NCBI RefSeq assembly: GCF_900185015.1 | Contig: NZ_FXYD01000002.1 | Location: 1-64,000, forward strand | Length of the DNA stretch: 64,000 nucleotides | Origin: Octadecabacter ascidiaceicola | GTDB lineage: Bacteria; Pseudomonadota; Alphaproteobacteria; Rhodobacterales; Rhodobacteraceae | Reading direction: 5' to 3' | Shown: positions 8,342-16,929 of the stretch, piece after piece | Layout of the letters: the number at the start of each line of letters is the position of its first letter | Position numbering within the stretch: the stretch's first letter is position 1 | Translations under genes and position numbers: made by a program | Notes under the pieces: generated by a model | The model's input: the letters and a program-made list of their open reading frames with translations, nothing else | Databases searched by the model: none | Told to the model about the DNA's origin: nothing

Positions 8342-8821
8342 TTACTTGCCGGAAAGTTGCTGCAACGCACCCGCCCAGTCTTCGACATGGTAGGAGCGGA
8401 CGATCTTGCCGTCGGCGAGTTCGTGGATATCGATGGTCATGATGTCAAAGCTGCGGCCCTCACCGTCGACACCGAAAAACGGAGCAACGGGCGTACCTGT
8501 TGCGCGGCTGCGCACGGTAACGAAGTCACCGCTTTCATGCATGGATTGAATCGCCCAGTTCAGATCAGGCAGTAGCTGGGCAAAGCCGCCAACCTGACCA
8601 AGGAACGCCTCGCGCGATTTGTTGTCGCCAGAATAGTCACCGACGCTTTCCCATGTATCTGCGGTCGCTGCTACAAATGCGGCCGAGTGGGTTTCCGAAC
8701 CTGGGTTGCTGAGAAGGTCATAGAAAGCTCGAACGGTTTCGGCGTTATCCGCCGTCGCTGAGGACGCAATTGATGCGGCGGCGATTGCCGCAGCAGCGAA
8801 AATGGCACGAGATTTTTCCAT
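8342..8821 (-). CDS. Exported SnoaL-like / ester cyclase-type protein
   Basis: A 159-residue NTF2-fold protein with an Ala-rich signal peptide (AAAAIAAASIASSATA, then DNAETVRAFY). QLLPDLNWAIQSMHESGDFV, TGTPVAPFFGVDGEGRSF and DIHELADGKIVRSYHVEDW are the conserved blocks of SnoaL/ester cyclase-like polyketide cyclase-related proteins. Here it is likely a periplasmic small-molecule binding or modifying protein; no substrate is evident. First gene of the three-gene minus-strand group, whose promoter region (8822-8947) is shared with a divergent LysR regulator. Confidence 0.82.
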   Translation of the reverse strand: MEKSRAIFAAAAIAAASIASSATADNAETVRAFYDLLSNPGSETHSAAFVAATADTWESVGDYSGDNKSREAFLGQVGGFAQLLPDLNWAIQSMHESGDFVTVRSRATGTPVAPFFGVDGEGRSFDIMTIDIHELADGKIVRSYHVEDWAGALQQLSGK

Positions 8822-8947
8822 CGGAAGGTTTCCTTTTGAACGATATGACGCCAGGCATTCGCGGCGCTCTGTTCGAGTAGGATGTACATGTTTTGATTAA
8901 TCTATAAGATAGCTTTATCAAATTTAACTGTTCGGATTTTTTGCGTA

Positions 8948-9832
8948 ATGATCGATCGCCTCAGACAGATGGCAATCTTTGCCAAAACAATTGACCATGG
9001 GTCGTTCAGAGGCGCAGCACGCGAATTGAACCTTTCGCCGTCAGTGGTCAGTCATCATGTTTCACAATTGGAAGAACATCTTGGCGTCGCATTGATCTAT
9101 CGCTCGACCAGAAAATTGACGCTCACAAACGAAGGTCAAAGGTTGCTGACGGCGACGCGCAACATGCTGGACGCGGTAGAAGGTGAATTGCAGGATCTTT
9201 CTGCGACCGCAGGCGAACCGAGCGGAGAGCTGCGCATCACGCTCCCATCAGTCCTGTCGTCGTCTCGCATCACAGATCACATTGCCGCTTTCTCTTTGGC
9301 CTTTCCGCGTATCACATTGACCGTCGATTTTTCTGACACGCGGCGGGCGCTGATTGACGATCGATTTGACCTGGCCATTCGCATGGGCCCGCAATCAAAG
9401 AACTCTGCGACGACGCGTACTTTGTTTGAGGTACGACGGGTTTTGGTTGCGTCCAAGGACTATCTAGCGAAGAGGACAATTGGCAGAGACCCTTCGACGC
9501 TCACAGATTGGGAATGGCTAGTGCTTGCACCCGTTCAGAACACTCCTTTGAGTTTCAGGCATAAGGGCGGCGAGACGATTAAGATCAAGCCAACCCCGCA
9601 CATGTTCACAAACGATGCCCAGGCTTTGCACCGCCTCGCAAAGGCCGGAGCTGGACTGGCCATCGTCCCCGAATTCCTTGTAAAGCCTGACATTGAAAGC
9701 AGCGTCATGGATTACGTGTTGCCCAACTGGGAGCTTCGCCGCATCAGTGTCTATGCTGAATGGCCTGCCAACGTGCCAAAGAATGGGCTTGTGCACCTTG
9801 CTTTGAGTGCTTTGCAACAAGCAAAGCACTAG
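8948..9832 (+). CDS. LysR family transcriptional regulator
   Basis: 294 residues with the LysR architecture: winged helix at 1-60 (DHGSFRGAARELNLSPSVVSHHVSQLEEHLGVALIYRSTRKLTLT is the domain, seen at about 17-60) and a C-terminal effector domain (GELRITLPS, LAIRMGPQ, HRLAKAGAGLAIVPEFLV). The subtype resembles CrgA-like repressors with the short DLAIRMG loop. Divergent from the NTF2-like operon with a 126 bp AT-rich gap, so autoregulation and control of that operon are likely by family precedent. The effector is unknown. Confidence 0.9.
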   Translation: MIDRLRQMAIFAKTIDHGSFRGAARELNLSPSVVSHHVSQLEEHLGVALIYRSTRKLTLTNEGQRLLTATRNMLDAVEGELQDLSATAGEPSGELRITLPSVLSSSRITDHIAAFSLAFPRITLTVDFSDTRRALIDDRFDLAIRMGPQSKNSATTRTLFEVRRVLVASKDYLAKRTIGRDPSTLTDWEWLVLAPVQNTPLSFRHKGGETIKIKPTPHMFTNDAQALHRLAKAGAGLAIVPEFLVKPDIESSVMDYVLPNWELRRISVYAEWPANVPKNGLVHLALSALQQAKH

Positions 9833-10327
9833 CTCCGCATTTTTTACACCTAGCGGGAGCTACCCGAATCCGACATCAGGGCAATCCCACCAAGTCACAC
9901 TTCCATTTCCAGTCCGAAAGATTCCATTTAATGACCGGATTGACGGCACGCGCTACCTTGCAAGGATGAAAACGCCTCGCCTGCGAAGGAATGCTGCGCT
10001 AGCAATATGCGTGCAATTTGTTTCTGATCTGTGTGCAGTCTGGCCCAAGGCTAATTGAGAAGAAGGGTAGGATTGTGTTTTTCGCAAACTGCATCTTGGG
10101 AACCAAGCTATTTGGTCAACAAGATGATGCAAAACGTATGCCGCTTGCTACCTTGATCGAGTGACCGCTGGACTTACAAAAGTCGGTTGAAGGACGCGCT
10201 GCCAGATCAACAATAGAATTTTTTTATTGAAATTAATGGGTTGGGGTGTGCTCCTTCTAGTGTCGCCACAAGAGGTATGAGAGCTCTTCAATGCAAGAAG
10301 TAAAAACAAAGATCCAAGTTCCTGTTT
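9833..10327. other. About 495 bp without a supported gene
   Basis: No supported CDS, RNA gene or terminator is visible between the LysR gene and the truncated tniQ-like frame. An AT-rich run lies at about 10205-10240. This is the left boundary of the mobile-element zone, so it may hold an ancient junction, but I see no clear direct or inverted repeat. Confidence 0.4.
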
Positions 10328-11110
10328 TTGCCCCCGTCTTTCCAACTGGGTCGAAGCGGGTCTGGTGTCGGTCAGACATCATTGCCCGATGGAGGGGGAT
10401 ATGAGCATGTCTTCGCAGACGATGTGCGCATCATGTCGGAGGCCGACATCAATCCTGTTGATCTGCGCAATGCCAAGATCCTAGCCTCTGTTCGTGAAGC
10501 TGACCCTGAGGCGGACGCTATCGCATTGGAAGTCGTCACTGACCTTCCGAGTGGCGGTGGCCAGTCGCTGCGCGATCTAACGCTTTCAATGGGCATGGCT
10601 GCGCGCGGTTTTCGGTCTCTGATCCGTCTCATTAGATCGGGTGTTCTTCGCCTGCAACAGCATGAGGTTATGATTGTGCGTGATCAGTTGGAGATCAACG
10701 CACAAGACCTGAGCGCGGTGGGTTACATGGCCGTGCGGGTTAGTGTCTCGGAGCTCGCAGGCAAACTGGTTGGGGTTGGTGTGGAAGGCTTCACAAAGGC
10801 GAAGCTTAAACAGCTTCTGAGCCTCAATGATCCAGCAGTGAAGTTCCTCATTGAGGCTGGATATCTGAAGGCCACTGCTTCACGCAATCCTGTGACGCGT
10901 AAAGCGGCGGCGGTTGTTCTGCCGGAAGATTACAGAATGTTTCTAAACCGATTTACTCCGGCAAAACGGCTCGCTGAGATGCAGGGCGCCACGCCCAGGT
11001 CAGTGATGGCCAGGATGAGAAAGCTTGGAGTCGTGCCTATTGAAATGCCTCATGGGTGCGTGGGCACGATTTACGAAAGCGGGAAGATCCTGCCAGAAAT
11101 GTTAAGTTAG
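10328..11110 (+). pseudogene. TniQ-like protein, C-terminal half (5'-truncated)
   Basis: The open frame begins at a TTG without a ribosome binding site, yet the translation looks protein-like from about GGYEHVFADDVRIM onward, before the first in-frame ATG (10433), so the 5' end seems lost. The rest alternates helix-turn-helix-like blocks (LRDLTLSMGMAARGFRSLI, LKQLLSLNDPAVKFLIEAGYL) and ends with MFLNRFTPAKRLAEMQG, SVMARMRKLGVVPIE and TIYESGKI, a pattern I associate with the C-terminal half of alphaproteobacterial TniQ-family proteins. A frame with TniQ N-terminal features lies at 28027-28554 on the same strand. Family assignment is from pattern memory and should be treated as tentative. Confidence 0.45.
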
Positions 11111-11120
11111 GAATACAGGA

Positions 11121-11689
11121 TCATTCCAATTCCTTTGCGTTATGCTCAACGTCGGCCCAGTGCTTGTTGACGGGCATAGATCGTGCGCGGCGGGCAATAT
11201 CTTCAAACCGCACAGGCATGAAATCCCAGACATCGATACCGACATTCACGCTATTGCTCGAGCCTTTCCAATTGTTATGGACATGCGCGAAGAGCTGAAG
11301 CGCATCTCTGCGGGCGTGGTTCCATGTGATCATTGGGTAATGGCAGAGCGTATGCGCCTGTCTCTTTGGGCCATCCCGGACTTCGGCGAGGTGTGGATGC
11401 TACCCCAAGGCAAGGCCAGCGTCGGCTCTAAATCATGGTTGCCGACGATCAGGTGTTTGCGGGTACCGGGCAGTTGGCCGAAAACTTCGGCCAAATAGGA
11501 TGACTCTTTGGTTTTGGAACCAAAAGCAAAGTCACCGACAATCCAGAGATCGTCGTCAGGACGTACCTTTGACCATAGGTTTTCGATCATAGTGGCATCC
11601 ATTTGACCTGCGCTGCGAAAGGGGCGATTGCAGAAGCCAATGACATTCTCATGCCCGAAATGGGTGTCGGCCGTATACCAGTTGGTCAT
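11121..11689 (-). pseudogene. Calcineurin-like metallophosphoesterase, frameshifted
   Basis: The N-terminal frame (11689 down to about 11390) reads WYTADTHFGHENVI, DDDLWIVGDFAFGS and HLIVGNHDLEP, the D-x-H, GDxx and GNHD metal-binding motifs of calcineurin-like phosphoesterases. Near 11390-11396 the frame breaks. Moving by one base restores LAEVRDG, then TLCHYPMITWNHARRDA and LFAHVHNNW, the last two metal-binding His motifs, and the protein ends at 11121. One missing base at CACACCTCG explains the break. It is therefore a recent pseudogene or a sequencing error in an otherwise intact gene of about 190 residues. Confidence 0.85.
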
Positions 11690-12216
11690 TTGTGTTCTCC
11701 GTCGTGCGTTGATGGAGCGGACGGCAACGGATGGATGCGGAGATGATGATCATCATAAGCGATCAGCGCGATGCCGCCCGCTTTAGGTCGGGCGCTAAGT
11801 GTGGGTTTTATGTTTGCGGGATTTCATCATGGGAGTGTCATGGTGGGTTTTTACGTGTCTGGCTATCTATGATTAGAGATCCATTTTCGATGTCAAAGAT
11901 GCAGATGGGTTTGCCGGAGTTCTGACTGCGCTGCTCAACCTTAAGACGCTTTACATAACACCCGTTAGCCGACGTTCATGCTTCGTTACGGCGCGCGATT
12001 TCAGCCAAAGGTTGTCTACGCATGCGTCCACAATTGACACGCACGCGCAGACAGTTTGGAATAAGAAACCGAACATTTGGTCCGGCATGATGGGCCCAAG
12101 CGGGATCGCCGCCATTTCCACCACCACACTTGATCCGCCCCACGGTGCGGCGTCTCCTGTGGTCCCCGGGCTCAATGGGTCCGGGTCCCCAAATTCAATC
12201 TCACCTATCGCGCAGC
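11690..12216. other. About 530 bp without a supported gene
   Basis: Several short frames exist on both strands, but none shows recognisable domains, good start sites or consistent codon choice. It lies between the broken metallophosphoesterase and the 3' end of the recombinase operon, so an element boundary could fall here. Confidence 0.4.
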
Positions 12217-13116
12217 TTAGGACGCGAATGCTTCTCGTTCTGTGATCTTCTCAAATTCAGGCAGAAATTCTTCATGATGCAACGCAAGATATCTGGTGAC
12301 CCGCTCATTGCTCACCAATCTACTGACGTAGCCGCGCGCCAAAATGAGATCGAGATGATCAGCGCCATAGCTGTCTTCAACCAAACGGACTTCTCGCTCG
12401 AGGTTGCCAGATTCTTTTTCCATCAGATCTAGCTGTTCGCGAGATATGCCCGTGAACTTCTTGGGCGTTGCGCCAGCAATCAACTGGTTATCTGGCGTGG
12501 CAGCCAGCAGAGACCGGGCGTAGTTGATGGTGTATTTGTTCATCGTTACCATCAACTGTGCGGCTTCTATCTGGCGCATAGGTTTCATCTTCTTGAGGAT
12601 TTGAAACCCGGTCAAAGCAACCTGCTTGTCCTTCAACATCTCTGCAGCCTCGGGGCAAATGCCGTCGAGCAGGCGTCTCTTTTCCTGAAGTGTTCTGATG
12701 TTCACATTCAATGCCTTGGCTAAACGCTCTTCGGATGCACCAAGGGTCAAGGCGCGTAAAATCATCTTGTGTTCTTGGATGGTCGCAAGCCTGCTGATCC
12801 TCTTATTGTAAGTGAAGGCCTCATCGTCAGTCGATACGATGCACTGCGTGTCCGTCGCCCCTTGGTCTTTCAATACTTCAAGGCGAAGATGCCCATCAAG
12901 AAGCGTAAATTGCTTGGGGTCCTTCGCGTCGCGGGAAACCACAATTGGTTCAACAAGCCCAATCTCTTGAATAGACGCTACAATGCGTTTGAATTTAACA
13001 GTCTCCTTTGTTTGGGGGCTAACCACATACAAAGGTGCGATTTGATCGAACGCGATAGGTAACAGATCGCGTTCGAATGCGGCTGCAACTACCTGTTCCT
13101 GGCGTTCGGATGTCAT
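12217..13116 (-). CDS. RepB-like ParB-fold protein (plasmid partitioning RepB C-terminal domain type)
   Basis: 299 residues. An N-terminal ParB/Srx-like region (FKRIVASIQEIGLVEPIVV, FTLLDGHLRLEVLKDQG) is followed by a KorB/RepB-like HTH region (ILRALTLGASEERLAKALNV, LLDGICPEAAEMLKDKQV) and a C-terminal RepB domain. Such proteins bind DNA sites, but there is no ParA partner gene here, so plasmid partition is not the obvious role. The start ATG overlaps the stop of the preceding ParB-like gene as ATGA, and the operon order is recombinase, ParB-like, RepB-like. I infer a role in regulating or directing recombination or in element maintenance. Confidence 0.82.
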   Translation of the reverse strand: MTSERQEQVVAAAFERDLLPIAFDQIAPLYVVSPQTKETVKFKRIVASIQEIGLVEPIVVSRDAKDPKQFTLLDGHLRLEVLKDQGATDTQCIVSTDDEAFTYNKRISRLATIQEHKMILRALTLGASEERLAKALNVNIRTLQEKRRLLDGICPEAAEMLKDKQVALTGFQILKKMKPMRQIEAAQLMVTMNKYTINYARSLLAATPDNQLIAGATPKKFTGISREQLDLMEKESGNLEREVRLVEDSYGADHLDLILARGYVSRLVSNERVTRYLALHHEEFLPEFEKITEREAFAS

Positions 13117-14015
13117 GTTATGGCTCCATCAATGCGGGTCAATCGATCTGCGATGGTTTTGGGAATGTTGGATAGACCTTCGGCGCGCAACAGGGTGACA
13201 AAGTTCTCGTCTGAAAACAGCGTTTTCAAGGAATGGGTCAAGAACAGCATCTCGCTGCGAGTTGCTCCAGCCTTGCGAAGTAGGATTTTCTTCTTTTCCA
13301 CATCGTTCTGATACGTTCTGAGCAAGGTTTCGACTGAGAGGTTTTTGCGGGTCCGCTTGTCTGATGTGCCACGCCCCTTGCCGAAATTCCTGCGTGCTTC
13401 CACCAATCGTTTTGCGGCCATCAGGCGACCGCCTCGCAATACCTTACTCTCATAGGCTTGGCGCAAGACTGCCTGTACACCAACATCATCAGCATCGGCG
13501 ATATCAACGGCGACACTCACAGGGATCTTTCCACTTTCAACGGCCCGCAACAACCTGTGCTCATGGCTTTCCAACAGTCGAATGACGCCGTGCACATATT
13601 TGGCCGAAAGCTGTGTTTTCGCAGCGATCTCGTGCTCGGTATATCCACTTTCTTTGAGGCGTTTGATGTCTCTCAGTAAATCAAGCGAGTGATGCTGCCT
13701 GCGCGCCAAATTTTCTACCAAGCTCATCACAAGACAATCTTCAGAGCTCGCGGTGATGACGACAGCTGGGATTTTTTCTTGCTTTAGAACCTTAAAGGCT
13801 TCCAATCGGCCTTGGCCGCAAACCAACTCGTATGTCAAATCACTGCTTGCTTCATTTTTGCGGGCAGCAACTGTAATTGGGCGTTTCAGCCCAAGCTCAG
13901 CGATATTTGCGACGATTTCATCAAAGACTTTTTGATTGCGAATACGCGGATTGACCACGGTGATCGTATCAACGGAAATGAGTTCCGTATGCTCTTGGGG
14001 GGCATCTGACATCAT
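13113..14015 (-). CDS. ParB N-terminal domain protein
   Basis: About 300 residues. The N-terminal ParB domain shows VNPRIRNQKVFDEIVANIAELG, KRPITVA, LVCGQGRLEAFKVL (the G-x-R nucleotide-binding type motif) and LVENLARRQHHSLD, followed by the KorB-like HTH LKESGYTEHEIAAKTQLSAKYVH. The C-terminal third is Arg/Lys-rich and unrecognised. I choose the ATG at 14015, which overlaps the recombinase stop as ATGA; ATG 14012 is adjacent. Tight coupling to a serine recombinase and a second ParB-fold protein, without ParA, marks this as a mobile-element module and not a chromosome segregation locus. Confidence 0.85.
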   Translation of the reverse strand: MMSDAPQEHTELISVDTITVVNPRIRNQKVFDEIVANIAELGLKRPITVAARKNEASSDLTYELVCGQGRLEAFKVLKQEKIPAVVITASSEDCLVMSLVENLARRQHHSLDLLRDIKRLKESGYTEHEIAAKTQLSAKYVHGVIRLLESHEHRLLRAVESGKIPVSVAVDIADADDVGVQAVLRQAYESKVLRGGRLMAAKRLVEARRNFGKGRGTSDKRTRKNLSVETLLRTYQNDVEKKKILLRKAGATRSEMLFLTHSLKTLFSDENFVTLLRAEGLSNIPKTIADRLTRIDGAIT

Positions 14016-15577
14016 GCGACCTCTAAGATTGAAGTGCGCTCGCACATGGTGAAAAAATGCGTGAGATCATCGTATCGGTAAGCATCAAGCGATAGACCGT
14101 TGTTTTCCGACAGTCGCAGTTTTGGGAGTGTCATGTCTTCTGTTGGTAGCAGATAGTAATCGAGTGGCGTTTCGTTTGCCTGATCCATGCGCACGACGAC
14201 CGTGATGTCCGGTACTAGACTGGTATCCAATCGTATGTTCCACCGATACGCACCGGTACCGGTTTGCTTACATCTTGGAATGATGACAGATGCAGAAAAT
14301 TCATGATTGATGGTCAACAGGCCGGTCTTCGCATCTTGCTGAACGTCCCCACCCACATGCTCGATACCATGGACTGTGTCTTCGACAATCTCTGCATGGA
14401 TCTTCCGCAGACGTTTGTTGATCTCGATGTATCGATAATCTCTGTCGGGTGTGAAGCCGACCAGTTTGTAAGCCCTCAGTAAGCTACCAAACCTGCTTTG
14501 GTACGCGCCGCTGGACGGTAAGGCACTAGCTTCGTTGATGACGAAGCCAGATAGAAAACCATGTGTTTGGAGTGCGTCTCGCAAACCATCCAGCATTTCT
14601 TCATCAGAGTATCGTTGTGCTCTAGCAGCAAAAATGGCCTTCGCGGCGGCAAACAGTCCAGCATCCACAATCGCTTCAAACGCACCCTCGGATCGAACCC
14701 AGTTGTCTGGGGTGTTGCGTACATGCTGTTTCTTCAACTTGAACGAATTACGATTCCATATGTTGTTGCCAATGTACTTTTCGTTCGAAAGAAGCTGGCG
14801 AACCACGGACGGTGTCCAGTCTCGATTGAGATCGGTTTTGATGCCTTTCCCGTTTAACTCGGCTGCGATCGTTGCTTCGGATTGATTGTCCTCTACAAAG
14901 TTTTGGAAGATTTGGTTCACAACCGCGATTTCTTCGGCTGGGCCCGGGACAAGCGTGACGCGGTCTGTTTGAATGCTTTTATGCTCACCTCTGACAAGAA
15001 CACCTTTCTGGTTGCCCATCTCGTCAATCAACATACGTCGCAAGCCAAAGCCGGGCGGCCCGCCTTGGCGAAAGCCCATTTCGATCAACCGAGACTGCCC
15101 GGCAAAAACCTTCTGGGATAGCTCGCGGCTGTACTCGCCCGCCATGGCGCGTTTTACGCCTTTTACAATCGTGGAAACGGGGCTGCCGTCGTTCTCAAAT
15201 TGCTCGGCGCAATACTCAACGGTGATGCCGGCACGTTTGCAGATGTACTCGTAGTAGGCGCTTTCGTCAGCATCCTGAAACCGGCCCCAACGGCTGATAT
15301 CGTAAACAAGAACGGTTCGGAAGTTGGTTTGGCCGACCTGAATGTCTTCAAGCAGTTGCGTCAGACCATCACGGCCTGTAATCCGCAATCCACTTTTGCC
15401 CGCGTCGGAATAGGTTTCAATGATTTCATAGCCGCGTTCTTCGGCGTAACGCGCAATAGCGTCAGACTGGTTTTCGGTCGAGTAGCGCTGATGATCTGTG
15501 GACATGCGGACATACTGCGCTGCTTTGCGTATCTTCCGGTTACTGCTTCCGCCCTGATCACTATTTAACGAACCCAA
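14012..15577 (-). CDS. Large serine recombinase
   Basis: 521 residues. The resolvase-type catalytic domain has nucleophile Ser26 in YVRMSTDHQR, followed by DAIARYAEERGYEI, DAGKSG and LVYDISRWGRFQDADES (catalytic Arg region). The recombinase domain includes GGPPGFGLRR and the WTPSVVRQLLSNEKYIGNNIWNR stretch, then a long C-terminal part without an obvious zinc ribbon. The likely start is a TTG at 15577 behind AAGGAGA, an unusual start codon. It heads a three-gene operon with two ParB-fold genes and is divergent from an HTH gene across 89 bp. Attachment sites are not apparent to me. Confidence 0.9.
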   Translation of the reverse strand: MGSLNSDQGGSSNRKIRKAAQYVRMSTDHQRYSTENQSDAIARYAEERGYEIIETYSDAGKSGLRITGRDGLTQLLEDIQVGQTNFRTVLVYDISRWGRFQDADESAYYEYICKRAGITVEYCAEQFENDGSPVSTIVKGVKRAMAGEYSRELSQKVFAGQSRLIEMGFRQGGPPGFGLRRMLIDEMGNQKGVLVRGEHKSIQTDRVTLVPGPAEEIAVVNQIFQNFVEDNQSEATIAAELNGKGIKTDLNRDWTPSVVRQLLSNEKYIGNNIWNRNSFKLKKQHVRNTPDNWVRSEGAFEAIVDAGLFAAAKAIFAARAQRYSDEEMLDGLRDALQTHGFLSGFVINEASALPSSGAYQSRFGSLLRAYKLVGFTPDRDYRYIEINKRLRKIHAEIVEDTVHGIEHVGGDVQQDAKTGLLTINHEFSASVIIPRCKQTGTGAYRWNIRLDTSLVPDITVVVRMDQANETPLDYYLLPTEDMTLPKLRLSENNGLSLDAYRYDDLTHFFTMCERTSILEVA

Positions 15578-15666
15578 TGCTTCGGTTCTCCTTCGTTCAA
15601 TTTCTAAAATCTGGACAGATCGTCTGCGATTCCTTGTTTCATTTTTAACAGAGGAAGGGCGGCAAC

Positions 15667-16044
15667 ATGTTTCCTAAAACAGGCAACACTTTTCAAAACG
15701 ACAACAGTAAGTTGAATTCGCAGGTAGAATACCGTGAGGCTATTTGGAGTGCGCTGACGGACGAGTTGGGTGGTACTCATCAGGCAGCCAAGACGACGAT
15801 GCGATGGACCGGGGTCAGCGAGAGAACCGCAAGAAACTGGATTTCAGGTACGCATGCTCCGGCAGGTGAACACTTAGTCGAACTGATGCGGAACTCCGAT
15901 GCAGTGCTTTCGGCGGTGCTCGCTCTTGCGGGGCGTAAGGAGGCGCATGCCTTTATGCGTCTTGATTTGGTTCGAGCGGAACTTCAATCCATGTTGAAGG
16001 CGATCGATACGATAGAAGGGCAGGGAAGACCCGGCGTTGACTGA
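15667..16044 (+). CDS. Small helix-turn-helix protein of the recombinase module
   Basis: 125 residues. The region TAKTTMRWTGVSERTARNWI-like (about 41-60; HQAAKTTMRWTGVSERTA) is a helix-turn-helix that looks like phage-type or YdaS/Cro-type DNA binders, followed by GTHAPAGEHLVELMRNSDAV and a helical tail (LVRAELQSMLKAIDTIEG). AGAGGAAGGGCGG before the ATG is a good ribosome binding site. It is transcribed away from the recombinase-ParB-RepB operon, so it is a candidate regulator of the shared promoter region. A rho-independent terminator follows at 16176. Confidence 0.75.
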   Translation: MFPKTGNTFQNDNSKLNSQVEYREAIWSALTDELGGTHQAAKTTMRWTGVSERTARNWISGTHAPAGEHLVELMRNSDAVLSAVLALAGRKEAHAFMRLDLVRAELQSMLKAIDTIEGQGRPGVD

Positions 16045-16175
16045 AACTTGGCTAAAATTTGTGATCTGCGCTCTAATGGCAATTTGATCCACAATGTGGA
16101 ATTATGAGCCCAACGAATTCAAAGGTTTATAAATATGATATGGCAATACTATGGGGCAATCCACACCTTTGTAGG

Positions 16176-16210
16176 ACACCCCATAACTCGGCCACTTAGG
16201 GGTGTTTTTT
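16176..16210 (+). terminator. Rho-independent terminator after the HTH gene
   Basis: ACACCCC (16176-16182) pairs perfectly with GGGGTGT (16199-16205) across a 16-base loop and is followed by TTTTTT. It lies 130 bases after the HTH gene stop. Confidence 0.8.
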
Positions 16211-16461
16211 GACCACTCCGCACAGATCAAATGACCATTGGCCTTTCTGAGGTTGGTAGTTTTTAATATTTTCAGTTACTTACTGGATTCACGACTTTCT
16301 TCAGTTCATCATGTCAGTGCCATAGGCAGCCTCGCTGCCGCGGGCTTGCTTTGCTCGCTTGTTTGTTCCCTAAGTGTTCCCATCGGCTCCGGAGCCTTTT
16401 CATATTCAATTGTCGAACCAGAACGGTTCAGGCCTTTGGTGCAACCGGGCCGAGAGATTCC

Positions 16462-16638
16462 GCCCTGCGAACGGCACGGAGCTGCTACAATCATCTCGCG
16501 GGCGACATGGGTGTACGACTCTTCGATGCACTCTTTGAACGTGGCTATCTACCGAGAGCAGGTGTGGACCTAAGACTAACCGATGCAGGACGCGATTTTT
16601 TTACAGATTTTGGCATCGACTTTTTCAGCCCTGGATAA
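16462..16638 (+). pseudogene. ArsR family regulator, C-terminal remnant
   Basis: About 58 residues read ALRTARSCYNHLAGDMGV, LFDALFERGYL and LRLTDAGRDFFTDFGIDF, the C-terminal half of ArsR-type regulators of the kind with a CYDHLAG block. The upstream winged-helix half is absent or scrambled over 16240-16460, where no start codon, ribosome binding site or readable domain fits. It is a relic beside the recombinase module, 290 bp from the rhamnose kinase 3' end. Confidence 0.6.
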
Positions 16639-16929
16639 GAAAACATCCCCGATGTACCGGAAGTGCTTAGACTGGAGCGCGCGCAGATATCACTTATCGG
16701 GCAATCTTGGTCGCGCGATCCTCGATAGGTTGATATATCTGAACTAGGCCGTTCGTGACACCAACAGCCGAGCGATCATCTTCACGAAAAGAGGCAAAGG
16801 AGAGCGGCACCCACAGACACACCATGTCATTCGCTGCATCTGCCAACAGGCTTAGCCTTCAATCCGAAAGGCGACATTCAGAAACGTTGCCGCGGATTTT
16901 CTAAACGACCTGACCGGGCAAGCACCGAA

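Noticed and set aside
12217-16044. A plasmid replication and partition locus
   Set aside because: There are two ParB-fold genes but no ParA, no RepA/RepC-type initiator and no iteron array that I can see.
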